From the NCBI GenBank assembly GCA_900752275.1, contig CAADUS010000106.1:1-10977 (forward strand): 10,977 bases of DNA, given 5' to 3'. The position numbers and the translations under genes were made by a program. This stretch comes from an uncultured Collinsella sp. (GTDB taxonomy: Bacteria; Actinomycetota; Coriobacteriia; Coriobacteriales; Coriobacteriaceae). Shown one piece after another: positions 1 to 5,480 of this stretch; the first letter of the stretch is position 1; each line of letters opens with the position of its first letter. The notes under the pieces are model-generated. The model saw only the letters and a program-made list of their open reading frames with translations, had not been told where the DNA came from and did not search any database.

Positions 1-594
1 GGCGTGTCGGGCAGCGATGCCGGCACGCTCATCGCCGAGCCGCTCGACCCCGAGCTCGGTCGCGTGGGCAAAGTGACGCACGTCAACACCGACTATATCG
101 AGCGCTTGCTCGACAGCGAGTACATCCCCGTCGTCGCTACCGTCGCGGCGGGGGAGGACGGCGGTTTCTTCAACATCAACGCCGACACCGCCGCCGGTGC
201 CGTTGCCGCGGCGCTTCACGCGCATAAGGCGATCTTTTTGACTGACGTCGACGGCCTGTACAAGGACTTTAGCGACAAGGACTCACTCATCTCTAACCTA
301 ACGCTCGACGGGGTTAACGAGATGCTCTACGGTGGCGAGGTCGATAAGGGCATGATTCCCAAGCTGCGTGCCGCCGTCGATGCGCTTGCCGGTGGCGTAT
401 TTCGCGCCCACATCATTAACGGCACCACGCCGCATTCGCTGCTGCTTGAGCTGCTGACCGATGCCGGCGTCGGCACCGTGATCCATTCCACCGAGACGGC
501 TTACGAGTTCGATACGCACCCGCACCCGCTTTCGACCTTTGCGGCGCGCCTGACCGAGAACCTCGACGAGGTCGAGAAGCTTCAAACGGTCTAG
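1..594 (+). CDS. argB: Acetylglutamate kinase, 3' part (N-terminus outside window)
   Basis: This enzyme phosphorylates N-acetyl-L-glutamate with ATP, the second step of arginine/ornithine synthesis in the cytoplasm. The reading frame is open at base 1, so the gene is cut by the window edge. The GTG at base 4 is an internal valine codon and not the real start. About 195 residues remain of a family protein of roughly 300, so about 100 N-terminal residues are missing. Amino-acid-kinase signatures are present: SGSDAGTLIAEPLD, the nucleotide-site block NINADTAAGAVAAAL, LTDVDGLY, GMIPKLRAAVDAL, and AHIINGTTPHSLLLELLTDAGVGTVI. After that usual end, about 36 further residues follow, a modest C-terminal extension. 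argD follows 68 bases downstream from its better start, on the same strand, which fits an arg operon. Confidence 0.95.
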   Translation, partial: GVSGSDAGTLIAEPLDPELGRVGKVTHVNTDYIERLLDSEYIPVVATVAAGEDGGFFNINADTAAGAVAAALHAHKAIFLTDVDGLYKDFSDKDSLISNLTLDGVNEMLYGGEVDKGMIPKLRAAVDALAGGVFRAHIINGTTPHSLLLELLTDAGVGTVIHSTETAYEFDTHPHPLSTFAARLTENLDEVEKLQTV

Positions 595-662
595 CCGGCT
601 CAAAATTGCTACGCCATTATGCCCAAACTCCGCGCTACCTGGCGCTTAACGAAAGGTATCTC

Positions 663-1946
663 ATGTCACTTGCAGCACAACAATCGCTCGAATCCTACTA
701 CGTCATGCACACCTTTGGTCGCTCGCCGGTCGAGTTTGTCGAAGGCCGCGGCATGAAGCTCACCGGCGACGATGGCCGCGAATACCTCGATTTTCTTGCC
801 GGCATCGGCGTGTGCAGCTTGGGCCACGGCAATCCGGCAGTGCTGTCGGCGCTCGAGGCGCAGACCAAAAAGCTTCTGCATGTGTCTAACTACTTCTACA
901 TCGAGCAGCGTGGCCAGGTCGCGGCGCTGTTGTCCAAACTCGCTAACGATGATACGGACGGTGCACGCGTGCTTGCCGACGCGATTGCCGCTGGCGACGA
1001 GACCACGGTGGCGGCACTTGGCGCTCCGGCTGCGGGCGAGCAGGTGTGGGAGACGTTCTTTGCCAATTCCGGTGCCGAGGCCAACGAGGGCTCCATGAAG
1101 CTCGCGCGTCTGTACGCCAAGCGTGCTGGCAACGGTGGCAACACCATCGTGTGCATGCGCGGCGGTTTTCACGGTCGTACGCTCGAGACCATTGCCGCGA
1201 CCATGCAGGATTGGCTGCAGGACAGTTTCCGCCCGCTGCCTGGTGGCTTTGTGGCCTGCACGCCCAACGATGTAGATGAACTGCGCGCAATCTTTAAGCA
1301 GTTGGGCAGTGAGATTTGCGCCGTGATGCTCGAGCCGATTCAGGGCGAGAGCGGCGTGCATCCCATGACCGAGGAGTTTATGGCCGCGGCGCGCGACTTG
1401 GCGCACGAGGTGGGTGCCGTCCTTATCGCCGACGAGGTCCAGTGCGGAATCTTTCGCACGGGTAAGCCGTTCGCATTCCAGACCTATGGCGTGGAGCCCG
1501 ACATCATGAGCCTTGCCAAGGGCATTGCCGACGGTGTGCCCATGGGTGCCGTGGTGGCAAAGAAGGAAATCGCCGACGTCTTTAAGCCCGGCGATCATGG
1601 TTCGACCTTCGGTGGTAGCTGCTTGGCCGTTGCGGCGTGTGCCGCGACGCTCTCCGTGCTTGTGCGCGGCGATTATGCCGAGCATGCTGCCAAGGTTGGC
1701 GCCTATATGGAGACAAAGCTTGCCAAGCTGCCGCATGTTGCCGAGGTGCGTGGTCGCGGCCTAATGCTCGGCTGCGATTTGGATGATGCTGTGTGCGATG
1801 CGCACGACGTTGTGGCCCGTGCATTGGGGGCTGGTGCCGTGATCAACGCTACAGGCGCACATACGCTGCGCTTCCTTCCGCCGCTCGTGTGTAAAGAGGC
1901 CGAAGTGGACAGCCTAATCGAGATTCTGTCGGACGTTTTGGCCTAG
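663..1946 (+). CDS. argD: Acetylornithine aminotransferase
   Basis: This PLP enzyme transfers the amino group of glutamate to N-acetylglutamate semialdehyde, giving N-acetylornithine. The product is 427 residues. I chose ATG 663 because GAAAGG lies 6 bases upstream; an in-frame TTG at 606 would add 19 residues but has no clear ribosome site. Class-III aminotransferase marks are visible: NSGAEANE (Asn135 to Glu142), FHGRT, ADEVQCGIFRTG, and the PLP lysine in SLAKGIADG (Lys286). FGGSCLAVAA and the C-terminal RGRGLMLG also fit. Residues about 95-128 (NDDTDG to EQVW) form an insertion of some 30 residues just before FFANSGAE, a place where typical ArgD proteins have only a short link. Membership of the acetylornithine/ornithine aminotransferase family is secure. 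The ArgD assignment rests partly on its place behind argB. Confidence 0.93.
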   Translation: MSLAAQQSLESYYVMHTFGRSPVEFVEGRGMKLTGDDGREYLDFLAGIGVCSLGHGNPAVLSALEAQTKKLLHVSNYFYIEQRGQVAALLSKLANDDTDGARVLADAIAAGDETTVAALGAPAAGEQVWETFFANSGAEANEGSMKLARLYAKRAGNGGNTIVCMRGGFHGRTLETIAATMQDWLQDSFRPLPGGFVACTPNDVDELRAIFKQLGSEICAVMLEPIQGESGVHPMTEEFMAAARDLAHEVGAVLIADEVQCGIFRTGKPFAFQTYGVEPDIMSLAKGIADGVPMGAVVAKKEIADVFKPGDHGSTFGGSCLAVAACAATLSVLVRGDYAEHAAKVGAYMETKLAKLPHVAEVRGRGLMLGCDLDDAVCDAHDVVARALGAGAVINATGAHTLRFLPPLVCKEAEVDSLIEILSDVLA

Positions 1947-1973
1947 CGAGAGTAAAACATAGCCAGTTTGAAC

Positions 1974-2032
1974 GGGTTCCAGATTGTCAGTGCGTCATTT
2001 GATGCATCATTGGACGGTCTGGAACCCTTTTT
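1974..2032 (+). terminator. Intrinsic terminator after argD
   Basis: A perfect 10-bp stem, GGGTTCCAGA (1974-1983) with TCTGGAACCC (2018-2027), is followed directly by five T (2028-2032). The 34-base loop contains a further small palindrome around GATGCATC. It lies 27 bases after the argD stop and would end the arg transcript. Confidence 0.85.
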
Positions 2033-2064
2033 GTCATAAATCTGCAAAGGCCAGGAGAGCCTCT

Positions 2065-2282
2065 GGCCAAAAAATGCCAAATATGAGTACTGTCACCAGT
2101 TGAATCTCATATCAAACCGACTGGCCAGGATTAGTTAGACCACACATGTTCAGTTATGTTAGTGGAAAACTAGTAGCGAAGGCTTCAAATTGCTGATTCA
2201 AGGCTTGGTTTGCCCAGCCATATCCAAAAATCGCTGCTACAAAATTAGTAACAGTACTCATTTTTGCCATTTTTTGGCCACG
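2065..2282. repeat. MITE-like element bounded by 32-bp inverted repeats
   Basis: Bases 2065-2096 and the reverse complement of 2248-2279 match at 29 of 32 positions; both begin GGCCAAAAAATG and share ATGAGTACTGT. They enclose about 150 bases that look clearly more A+T-rich than the neighbouring genes and carry no transposase. GCCTCT occurs at 2059-2064, directly left of the left arm, and again at 2283-2288, three bases past the right arm. This is compatible with a 6-bp target-site duplication around a 218-bp insertion. The left arm also joins a hairpin made by GGCCAG and CTGGCC (2049-2068). A non-autonomous mobile element is an inference. A pair of regulatory or REP-like sequences in inverted orientation is the main alternative. 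Confidence 0.55.
2154..2270 (-). CDS. Possible 38-residue ORF starting inside the right inverted repeat
   Basis: On the minus strand, an ATG at 2270 opens a frame of 38 codons beginning MAKMSTVTNFVAAIFGYGW and ending at TAA (2156-2154). The first 11 codons lie in the inverted-repeat arm. The left arm, read on the plus strand, gives a parallel start MPNMSTVTS and then stops at TGA (2102-2104). No good ribosome site is visible; AGAGG lies about 13 bases upstream, which is too far. The composition (hydrophobic VAAIFGYGW stretch, then Gln/Phe-rich) is not recognisable to me. It could be a real small protein, a decayed remnant of a longer gene, or chance. Confidence 0.2.
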   Translation of the reverse strand: MAKMSTVTNFVAAIFGYGWANQALNQQFEAFATSFPLT

Positions 2283-2331
2283 GCCTCTGTGACAGACGTG
2301 CTGACGGGTTCGAATCCCATGCACCGGGCAC

Positions 2332-2362
2332 AAAAAAGAAAGGCCTCCATCACTGGAGGCCT
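2332..2362 (-). terminator. Duplicated tRNA terminator (copy 1)
   Basis: The stem AGGCCTCCA (2341-2349) with TGGAGGCCT (2354-2362) and loop TCAC is followed, on the minus strand, by a T-rich run (complement of AAAAAAGAA, 2332-2340). It is an exact copy of the terminator behind the intact tRNA-Val. It could act as a second backup terminator for minus-strand transcripts. Confidence 0.6.
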
Positions 2363-2372
2363 AACAATTCAA

Positions 2373-2390
2373 TGGTGGGCGATGAGGGAT
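2373..2390 (-). pseudogene. tRNA-Val 3'-end remnant
   Basis: These 18 bases are the complement of the tRNA-Val 3' end: encoded CCA, discriminator A, the 3' strand of the acceptor stem (ATCGCCC), the 3' strand of the T-stem and the first two T-loop bases. The rest of the tRNA is absent, replaced at 2391 by an unrelated G+C-rich spacer. It is a by-product of the 86-bp duplication and cannot form a tRNA. Confidence 0.85.
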
Positions 2391-2443
2391 GTCTGCGTGC
2401 GGCTGGCGCCGCCCGTGCCCCGCTTCGTCGCTCCGCTCCTCGC

Positions 2444-2483
2444 GTGCTGCGCTGGAAAACGCTTCGCGTTTCCTCAGCTCCGC
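2444..2483. other. Long imperfect hairpin in the spacer between repeat copies
   Basis: The 100-base spacer 2391-2490 is G+C-rich and self-complementary. Its core is ACGC-TTC-GCGT at the tip, with GCTG (2451-2454) pairing CAGC (2475-2478) and GTGC (2444-2447) pairing GCAC (2480-2483). It has no codon structure that looks like a gene. The spacer also contains GCCCGTGC (2411-2418), which can pair, with one bulge, with GCACCGGGC (2507-2515) in repeat copy 2, enclosing this hairpin. Whether it is transcribed is unknown. Confidence 0.5.
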
Positions 2484-2490
2484 ACCCTTG

Positions 2491-2576
2491 CGGGTTCGAA
2501 TCCCATGCACCGGGCACAAAAAAGAAAGGCCTCCATCACTGGAGGCCTAACAATTCAATGGTGGGCGATGAGGGAT
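2491..2576. repeat. 86-bp direct repeat, copy 2 (runs into intact tRNA-Val)
   Basis: Identical to 2305-2390. Here the right end continues into the complete tRNA-Val gene, so this copy is the likely parent. The left end again carries GGGTTCGAATCCC (2492-2504), which reads as a plus-strand tRNA T-arm, followed by ATGCACCGGGCAC. No plausible acceptor, D-arm or anticodon arm accompanies it. Confidence 0.95.
2518..2548 (-). terminator. Intrinsic terminator of tRNA-Val
   Basis: A perfect 9-bp stem, AGGCCTCCA (2527-2535) with TGGAGGCCT (2540-2548) and a 4-base loop, is followed on the minus strand by TTTCTTTTTT (complement of 2518-2526). It lies 10 bases after the CCA end of tRNA-Val and should end its transcript. 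Confidence 0.85.
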
Positions 2577-2634
2577 TCGAACCCCCAGCCTTGTGCGTGT
2601 AAAGCACCTGCGCTAACCGTTGCGCCAATCGCCC
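2559..2634 (-). tRNA. tRNA-Val (anticodon TAC)
   Basis: A complete cloverleaf on the minus strand. The acceptor GGGCGAT pairs with ATCGCCC. The D-stem is GCGC/GCGC around AACGGTTA. The anticodon loop is TTTACAC, with TAC complementary to GTA at 2599-2601. The T-arm is GGGGG-TTCGAAT-CCCTC, the discriminator is A, and CCA is encoded (2559-2561). The outermost anticodon-stem pair is G/A, a tolerable mismatch. It reads valine GUA codons, and possibly GUG by wobble. It is transcribed away from murE and is the source of the 3'-end duplication at 2305-2390. Confidence 0.95.
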
Positions 2635-2644
2635 GCGGTCATAG

Positions 2645-2661
2645 AGTATAGCCGATATCGG
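2645..2661 (-). promoter_or_regulatory. Probable tRNA-Val promoter (-10) with adjoining palindrome
   Basis: On the minus strand, TATACT (complement of 2645-2650) sits 10 bases before the tRNA 5' end, a good -10 box. No convincing -35 is seen about 17 bases further up. Just upstream of the -10 is a perfect 10-bp palindrome, CCGATATCGG (2652-2661). Confidence 0.5.
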
Positions 2662-2755
2662 GCTCGGTACACTGCTAATCCATAACGCAATATCGATGGG
2701 TCCTGTGAGTATGGTGTCGACGCGGGCCTGCCTTGCTAATCGATGCTGTGTCTTT

Positions 2756-2823
2756 ACGGTTTCTCGGGAAGTCGCATCCTCGCGGGTGCGTTAAAGTTGT
2801 TACGAGATGCAAACCGTTAACGG
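2756..2823 (+). promoter_or_regulatory. Structured leader upstream of murE
   Basis: The bases just ahead of murE can fold into nested stems: ACGGTT (2756-2761) with AACCGT (2812-2817), TCTCG (2762-2766) with CGAGA (2803-2807), and a tip hairpin CGCATCC (2773-2779), loop TCGC, GGGTGCG (2784-2790). The perfect palindrome CCGTTAACGG (2814-2823) shares bases with the outer stem and so could compete with it, 11 bases before the ribosome site. I recognise no known riboswitch or T-box motif. No clear promoter was found in 2662-2755. A regulatory role is a guess from foldability. Confidence 0.3.
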
Positions 2824-2846
2824 CGGATAATCCAGAAAGGTTCAAG

Positions 2847-4409
2847 ATGCACCAATCTGACCGTATGATCACGACTACTGTCGCCGCTCTTGCCGACCTG
2901 CTCAATAAGAGCGGCGAGCTGCGCGGATCTGAGCGCCTCGACGGCCGAGCTGTGACCGGCTGCTCATTTGATTCCCGCGCGGTCGCGGTAGGAGATGTGT
3001 TCTTTTGCAAGGGCGCTTCCTTTAAGTCATCGTTTCTATCGATGGCGCTCGACGCCGGTGCCGTTGCCTTTGTGTGCGAGGAGTCTTTGGTAGACGAGCT
3101 TGCTCCGCTGGGCAAAGAGCGCGGTGCGGCCATGCTGGTCGTTCGTAGCGTGCGCACGGCGATGGCGCTATTGCCGCCCGAGGTTTACGGTCGTCCCGAT
3201 CGCGACGTTAAGATCGTGGGCATTACCGGTACCAAGGGCAAGACCACGGCGGCCTTCATGCTCCAGTCCATCATCAAGGCGGCGGGCAAGTCCTGCGGCA
3301 TGATTGGCTCGGTGAGCACCGACGATGGTGTCGAGTGCTACGAGAGTACCAACACCACGCCCGAGGCCCCCGAGGTCTGGCGCCATATCGCCAATTGCCG
3401 TACGTCCGGCCGTCAGTTTATGGTTATGGAAGTCTCGAGCCAAGCGCTCAAGTACCAGCGCGTCGAGAACCTGCCCTTTGACGTTGCGTGTTTCCTCAAT
3501 ATCGGTCGCGATCACATTTCGCCTATCGAGCACCCTACGTTTGAGGATTATTTTGAGAGCAAGCTCAGGATTTTCGACCAGGCAAAAACAGCCGTGGTCA
3601 ATCTTGGCACCGACGAGGTCAATCACGTGCTCGAGGCGGCGTCGACGGCCGAGCGCCTCGTGACCGTTGGCGTTGAGCATCCTGAGGCTAGCCTGTGGGT
3701 AAGCGACGTGCGCATGGTTGGTTTTAACATCGAGTTTAACTTGCATGGCCTGAGCGCCGATGAGCCCGCGGCGGGGGAGAAGATTCTGCTGGATATCGCG
3801 GGCGATTTTAACGTGGAAAACGCGCTGGTGGCAATTGCCGCCGCGCGCGAGATTGGCATTGGCATCGACGCCATCAAAGTGGGCCTTTCCAAATTCCGCG
3901 TGCCCGGTCGCATGGAGGTTGTGGAGTCGAAGGACGGTCGTGTGGTCTGCGTCGTGGACTACGCGCACAACCAGCTTTCATTCCGTTCGCTGTTCTCGTC
4001 GGTCAAACGTGCGTTTCCCGCCAGCCCCGTCATTGCGCTGTTTGGCGCCGCCGGCGGCAAGGCTCAGGAGCGCCGCGAGCAATTACCGCGCGAGGCCGCA
4101 CCGTATTCCGACCTGATGATTTTTACCAACGAGGACCCCGCTCGCGAAGACCCGATGAAGGTCTGTCGTGAGCTCGCGGAAAATGTCCCCGATGACACAC
4201 CGAACAAGATTATTCTTGATCGCGAGGCGGCAGTGCACGCGGCCTTTAAGGCGGCACGCGAGGAGTGTATCAACCCCGATGCGCCCACGATTGTGTTGTT
4301 GCTTGCCAAGGGCGACGAGGAGCTCATGCATGTGGGCGACGAATTCGTGCCCATCGAGAGCGATCTTTCGCTGGCGCATCGCCTGATCGATGTTACTCAG
4401 TTTGACTGA
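2847..4409 (+). CDS. murE: UDP-N-acetylmuramyl-tripeptide synthetase (MurE type)
   Basis: This Mur ligase adds the third stem-peptide residue to UDP-MurNAc-L-Ala-D-Glu with ATP, in the cytoplasm. The product is 520 residues. ATG 2847 is preceded by AGAAAGG at a 6-base gap; upstream in-frame codons lack a ribosome site. The N-terminal substrate domain (SFDSRAVAVGDVFFC) is followed by the ATP loop GTKGKTT (128-134), STNTTPEAPE, EVSSQAL (195-201), and NIGRDHISPIEHPTFEDYFESK, with the lysine expected to be carbamylated. VVDYAHN (369-375) and a C-terminal GAAGGKAQERR block follow. Where meso-diaminopimelate enzymes carry DNPR, this protein has EDPA (429-432), as in Gram-positive enzymes that add a different diamino acid. 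Lysine or ornithine is therefore likelier, the choice between them being inferred. The palindromic leader lies upstream, and murI is nearby. Confidence 0.88.
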   Translation: MHQSDRMITTTVAALADLLNKSGELRGSERLDGRAVTGCSFDSRAVAVGDVFFCKGASFKSSFLSMALDAGAVAFVCEESLVDELAPLGKERGAAMLVVRSVRTAMALLPPEVYGRPDRDVKIVGITGTKGKTTAAFMLQSIIKAAGKSCGMIGSVSTDDGVECYESTNTTPEAPEVWRHIANCRTSGRQFMVMEVSSQALKYQRVENLPFDVACFLNIGRDHISPIEHPTFEDYFESKLRIFDQAKTAVVNLGTDEVNHVLEAASTAERLVTVGVEHPEASLWVSDVRMVGFNIEFNLHGLSADEPAAGEKILLDIAGDFNVENALVAIAAAREIGIGIDAIKVGLSKFRVPGRMEVVESKDGRVVCVVDYAHNQLSFRSLFSSVKRAFPASPVIALFGAAGGKAQERREQLPREAAPYSDLMIFTNEDPAREDPMKVCRELAENVPDDTPNKIILDREAAVHAAFKAAREECINPDAPTIVLLLAKGDEELMHVGDEFVPIESDLSLAHRLIDVTQFD

Positions 4410-4420
4410 TACATTGTGTT

Positions 4421-4446
4421 GACGACGGTGCGTTGAGGGCGTCGTC
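4421..4446 (+). repeat. Hairpin after murE
   Basis: GACGACG (4421-4427) pairs with CGTCGTC (4440-4446), a 7-bp stem with a 12-base loop, 11 bases after the murE stop. The stretch that follows (GTTCC) is not T-rich, so it is at best a weak terminator or a 3'-end stabiliser. Confidence 0.4.
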
Positions 4447-4459
4447 GTTCCAAGTGCGA

Positions 4460-4473
4460 CTCGCTTAAGCGAG
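4460..4473. promoter_or_regulatory. 14-bp perfect palindrome upstream of the HAD gene
   Basis: CTCGCTTAAGCGAG is fully self-complementary and lies 44 bases before the start codon of the next gene. It could be a dimeric repressor site or part of a hairpin. No promoter hexamers are evident around it. Confidence 0.35.
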
Positions 4474-4517
4474 CCTCACTACTCAAGACCAGCCCCTTCT
4501 ATGTAAACGGAGTGATC

Positions 4518-5429
4518 ATGTCCCACAACATCCTGCCGACCGTTGCCGAGCTTTCGGGCGAGATGCGCGAGCGTCTTGCCAAGGTCAAGTATGTCTTTAC
4601 CGATCTGGACGCCACGATGCTCGCCCCCGGCTCGTGCGTGCTGCGCGATAACGACGGCAATCCCTCGACCAAGCTCGTCGAGGCGGTTGTCGCGCTCGCT
4701 CGTGCCGGCATCCAGGTGGTCCCCACCTCGGGTCGCAATCGCACCATGATCCACGAAGACGCCCGCGTGCTCGGCCTCAACTCCTACATCGGCGAGATGG
4801 GCGGCCTGGTTATGTACGACCTCAAGGCCAACGATTGGGAGTACCTGACGGGCGACATGCCCTACGACCCCGCCTGCGGTCTCACGCCGCACCAGGTGAT
4901 TGAGCAGACCGGCGTGTGTGAGAAGATCCTTGCCCGCTGGCCGCACAAAATCGAGTACCACAACGACATGTCGACCGGCTACAAGTACCGTGAGGCCACC
5001 GTCGGCATGCGCGGCGATGTGCCCGACGATGAGGTTCAGGCCATCCTGGACGAGGCCGGCTGCGGTCTGGTCTGGGCTTGCAACGGCCATCTGACGCACC
5101 TGTCCAAGCCGACGACGCTCGAGCTTGATCGCGTCGAGGACGGCCGCGCCTTCAATATCAATCCGGCGGGTCTCAACAAGGGCGTTGCCATTGCGCGCTT
5201 CTGCGAGCACCTGGGGATCGAGCGCGAGGAGACGCTCGCGCTCGGCGACTCCGAGTCCGACTTCTACATGGCCGACCACGTGGGCATGTTCTGCCTGGTC
5301 GAGAACGGTCTGACGAGCGCCGGCGCCCCGGAGTTCTTGGACACCTGCGACAATGCCTATGTAACGCGCGGCAAGATTGTCGACGGTTGGGTGGCAACGG
5401 CCGAGCTGCTGGTCGCAGCCCGTTCGTAG
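4518..5429 (+). CDS. HAD-superfamily hydrolase (Cof-type phosphatase), substrate unknown
   Basis: A soluble phosphatase of 303 residues. ATG 4518 follows GGAG at 4509-4512; the overlapping GTG at 4512 lies within that ribosome site. All four HAD motifs are present: motif I FTDLDATML with nucleophile Asp29 and Asp31, motif II PTSGRN (Thr70/Ser71), motif III NKG (Lys221), and motif IV GDSESD (Asp244, Asp248). The long region between motifs II and III, about 150 residues, is the C2-type cap seen in Cof, sucrose-phosphate and mannosyl-3-phosphoglycerate phosphatases. GEMGGLVMYD and NPAGLNKGVAIARF are typical of that group. The gene sits between murE and murI, 51 bases before murI, so a link to wall precursors is possible, but nothing in the sequence names a substrate. 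Confidence 0.88.
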   Translation: MSHNILPTVAELSGEMRERLAKVKYVFTDLDATMLAPGSCVLRDNDGNPSTKLVEAVVALARAGIQVVPTSGRNRTMIHEDARVLGLNSYIGEMGGLVMYDLKANDWEYLTGDMPYDPACGLTPHQVIEQTGVCEKILARWPHKIEYHNDMSTGYKYREATVGMRGDVPDDEVQAILDEAGCGLVWACNGHLTHLSKPTTLELDRVEDGRAFNINPAGLNKGVAIARFCEHLGIEREETLALGDSESDFYMADHVGMFCLVENGLTSAGAPEFLDTCDNAYVTRGKIVDGWVATAELLVAARS

Positions 5430-5480
5430 CGCGACGCATCACGCATGGTCGCATTTTTCGAGAGAGAATCTGGTGAGGTA

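Larger units (their letters stand above)
2305..2390. repeat. 86-bp direct repeat, copy 1
   Basis: This block is identical, base for base, to 2491-2576, with an offset of 186 bases. It contains, in plus order, a T-arm-like sequence GGGTTCGAATCCC (2306-2318), GCACCGGGCAC, an A-run, the terminator hairpin of the tRNA gene, and the last 18 bases of the tRNA-Val gene including its encoded CCA. The match ends abruptly at 2390, inside the tRNA T-loop. Confidence 0.95.

Noticed and set aside
606..662. Extended argD start at TTG 606
   Set aside because: No ribosome site before it, whereas ATG 663 has GAAAGG at a good distance and gives a normal N-terminus.
666..1736. Long open frame on the minus strand opposite argD (356 codons), with similar ones opposite murE and the HAD gene
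   Set aside because: Typical shadows of high-GC plus-strand genes; the plus frames have clear family motifs and the minus frames have none.
2033..2300. Full insertion sequence or prophage at the inverted repeats
   Set aside because: The interval is only about 220 bases and encodes no transposase or integrase fragment that I can recognise.
2305..2576. CRISPR array
   Set aside because: Only two long repeat copies with one 100-base spacer, tRNA-derived sequence and no cas genes.
2190..2651. A 153-codon plus-strand open frame and an overlapping 112-codon frame (2264-2602) with internal peptide repeats
   Set aside because: They run through the 86-bp direct repeats and antisense to tRNA-Val; the repeated peptide is only the translated DNA repeat, and there is no ribosome site or gene-like composition.
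2733..2846. Extended murE start at TTG 2733
   Set aside because: The extra 38 residues coincide with the foldable leader, have no ribosome site and do not resemble the MurE N-terminus.
5445..5480. murI start at ATG 5445
   Set aside because: No ribosome site upstream. ATG 5481 is closer to the conserved core, although its own ribosome site is unusually tight, so this rejection is not firm.
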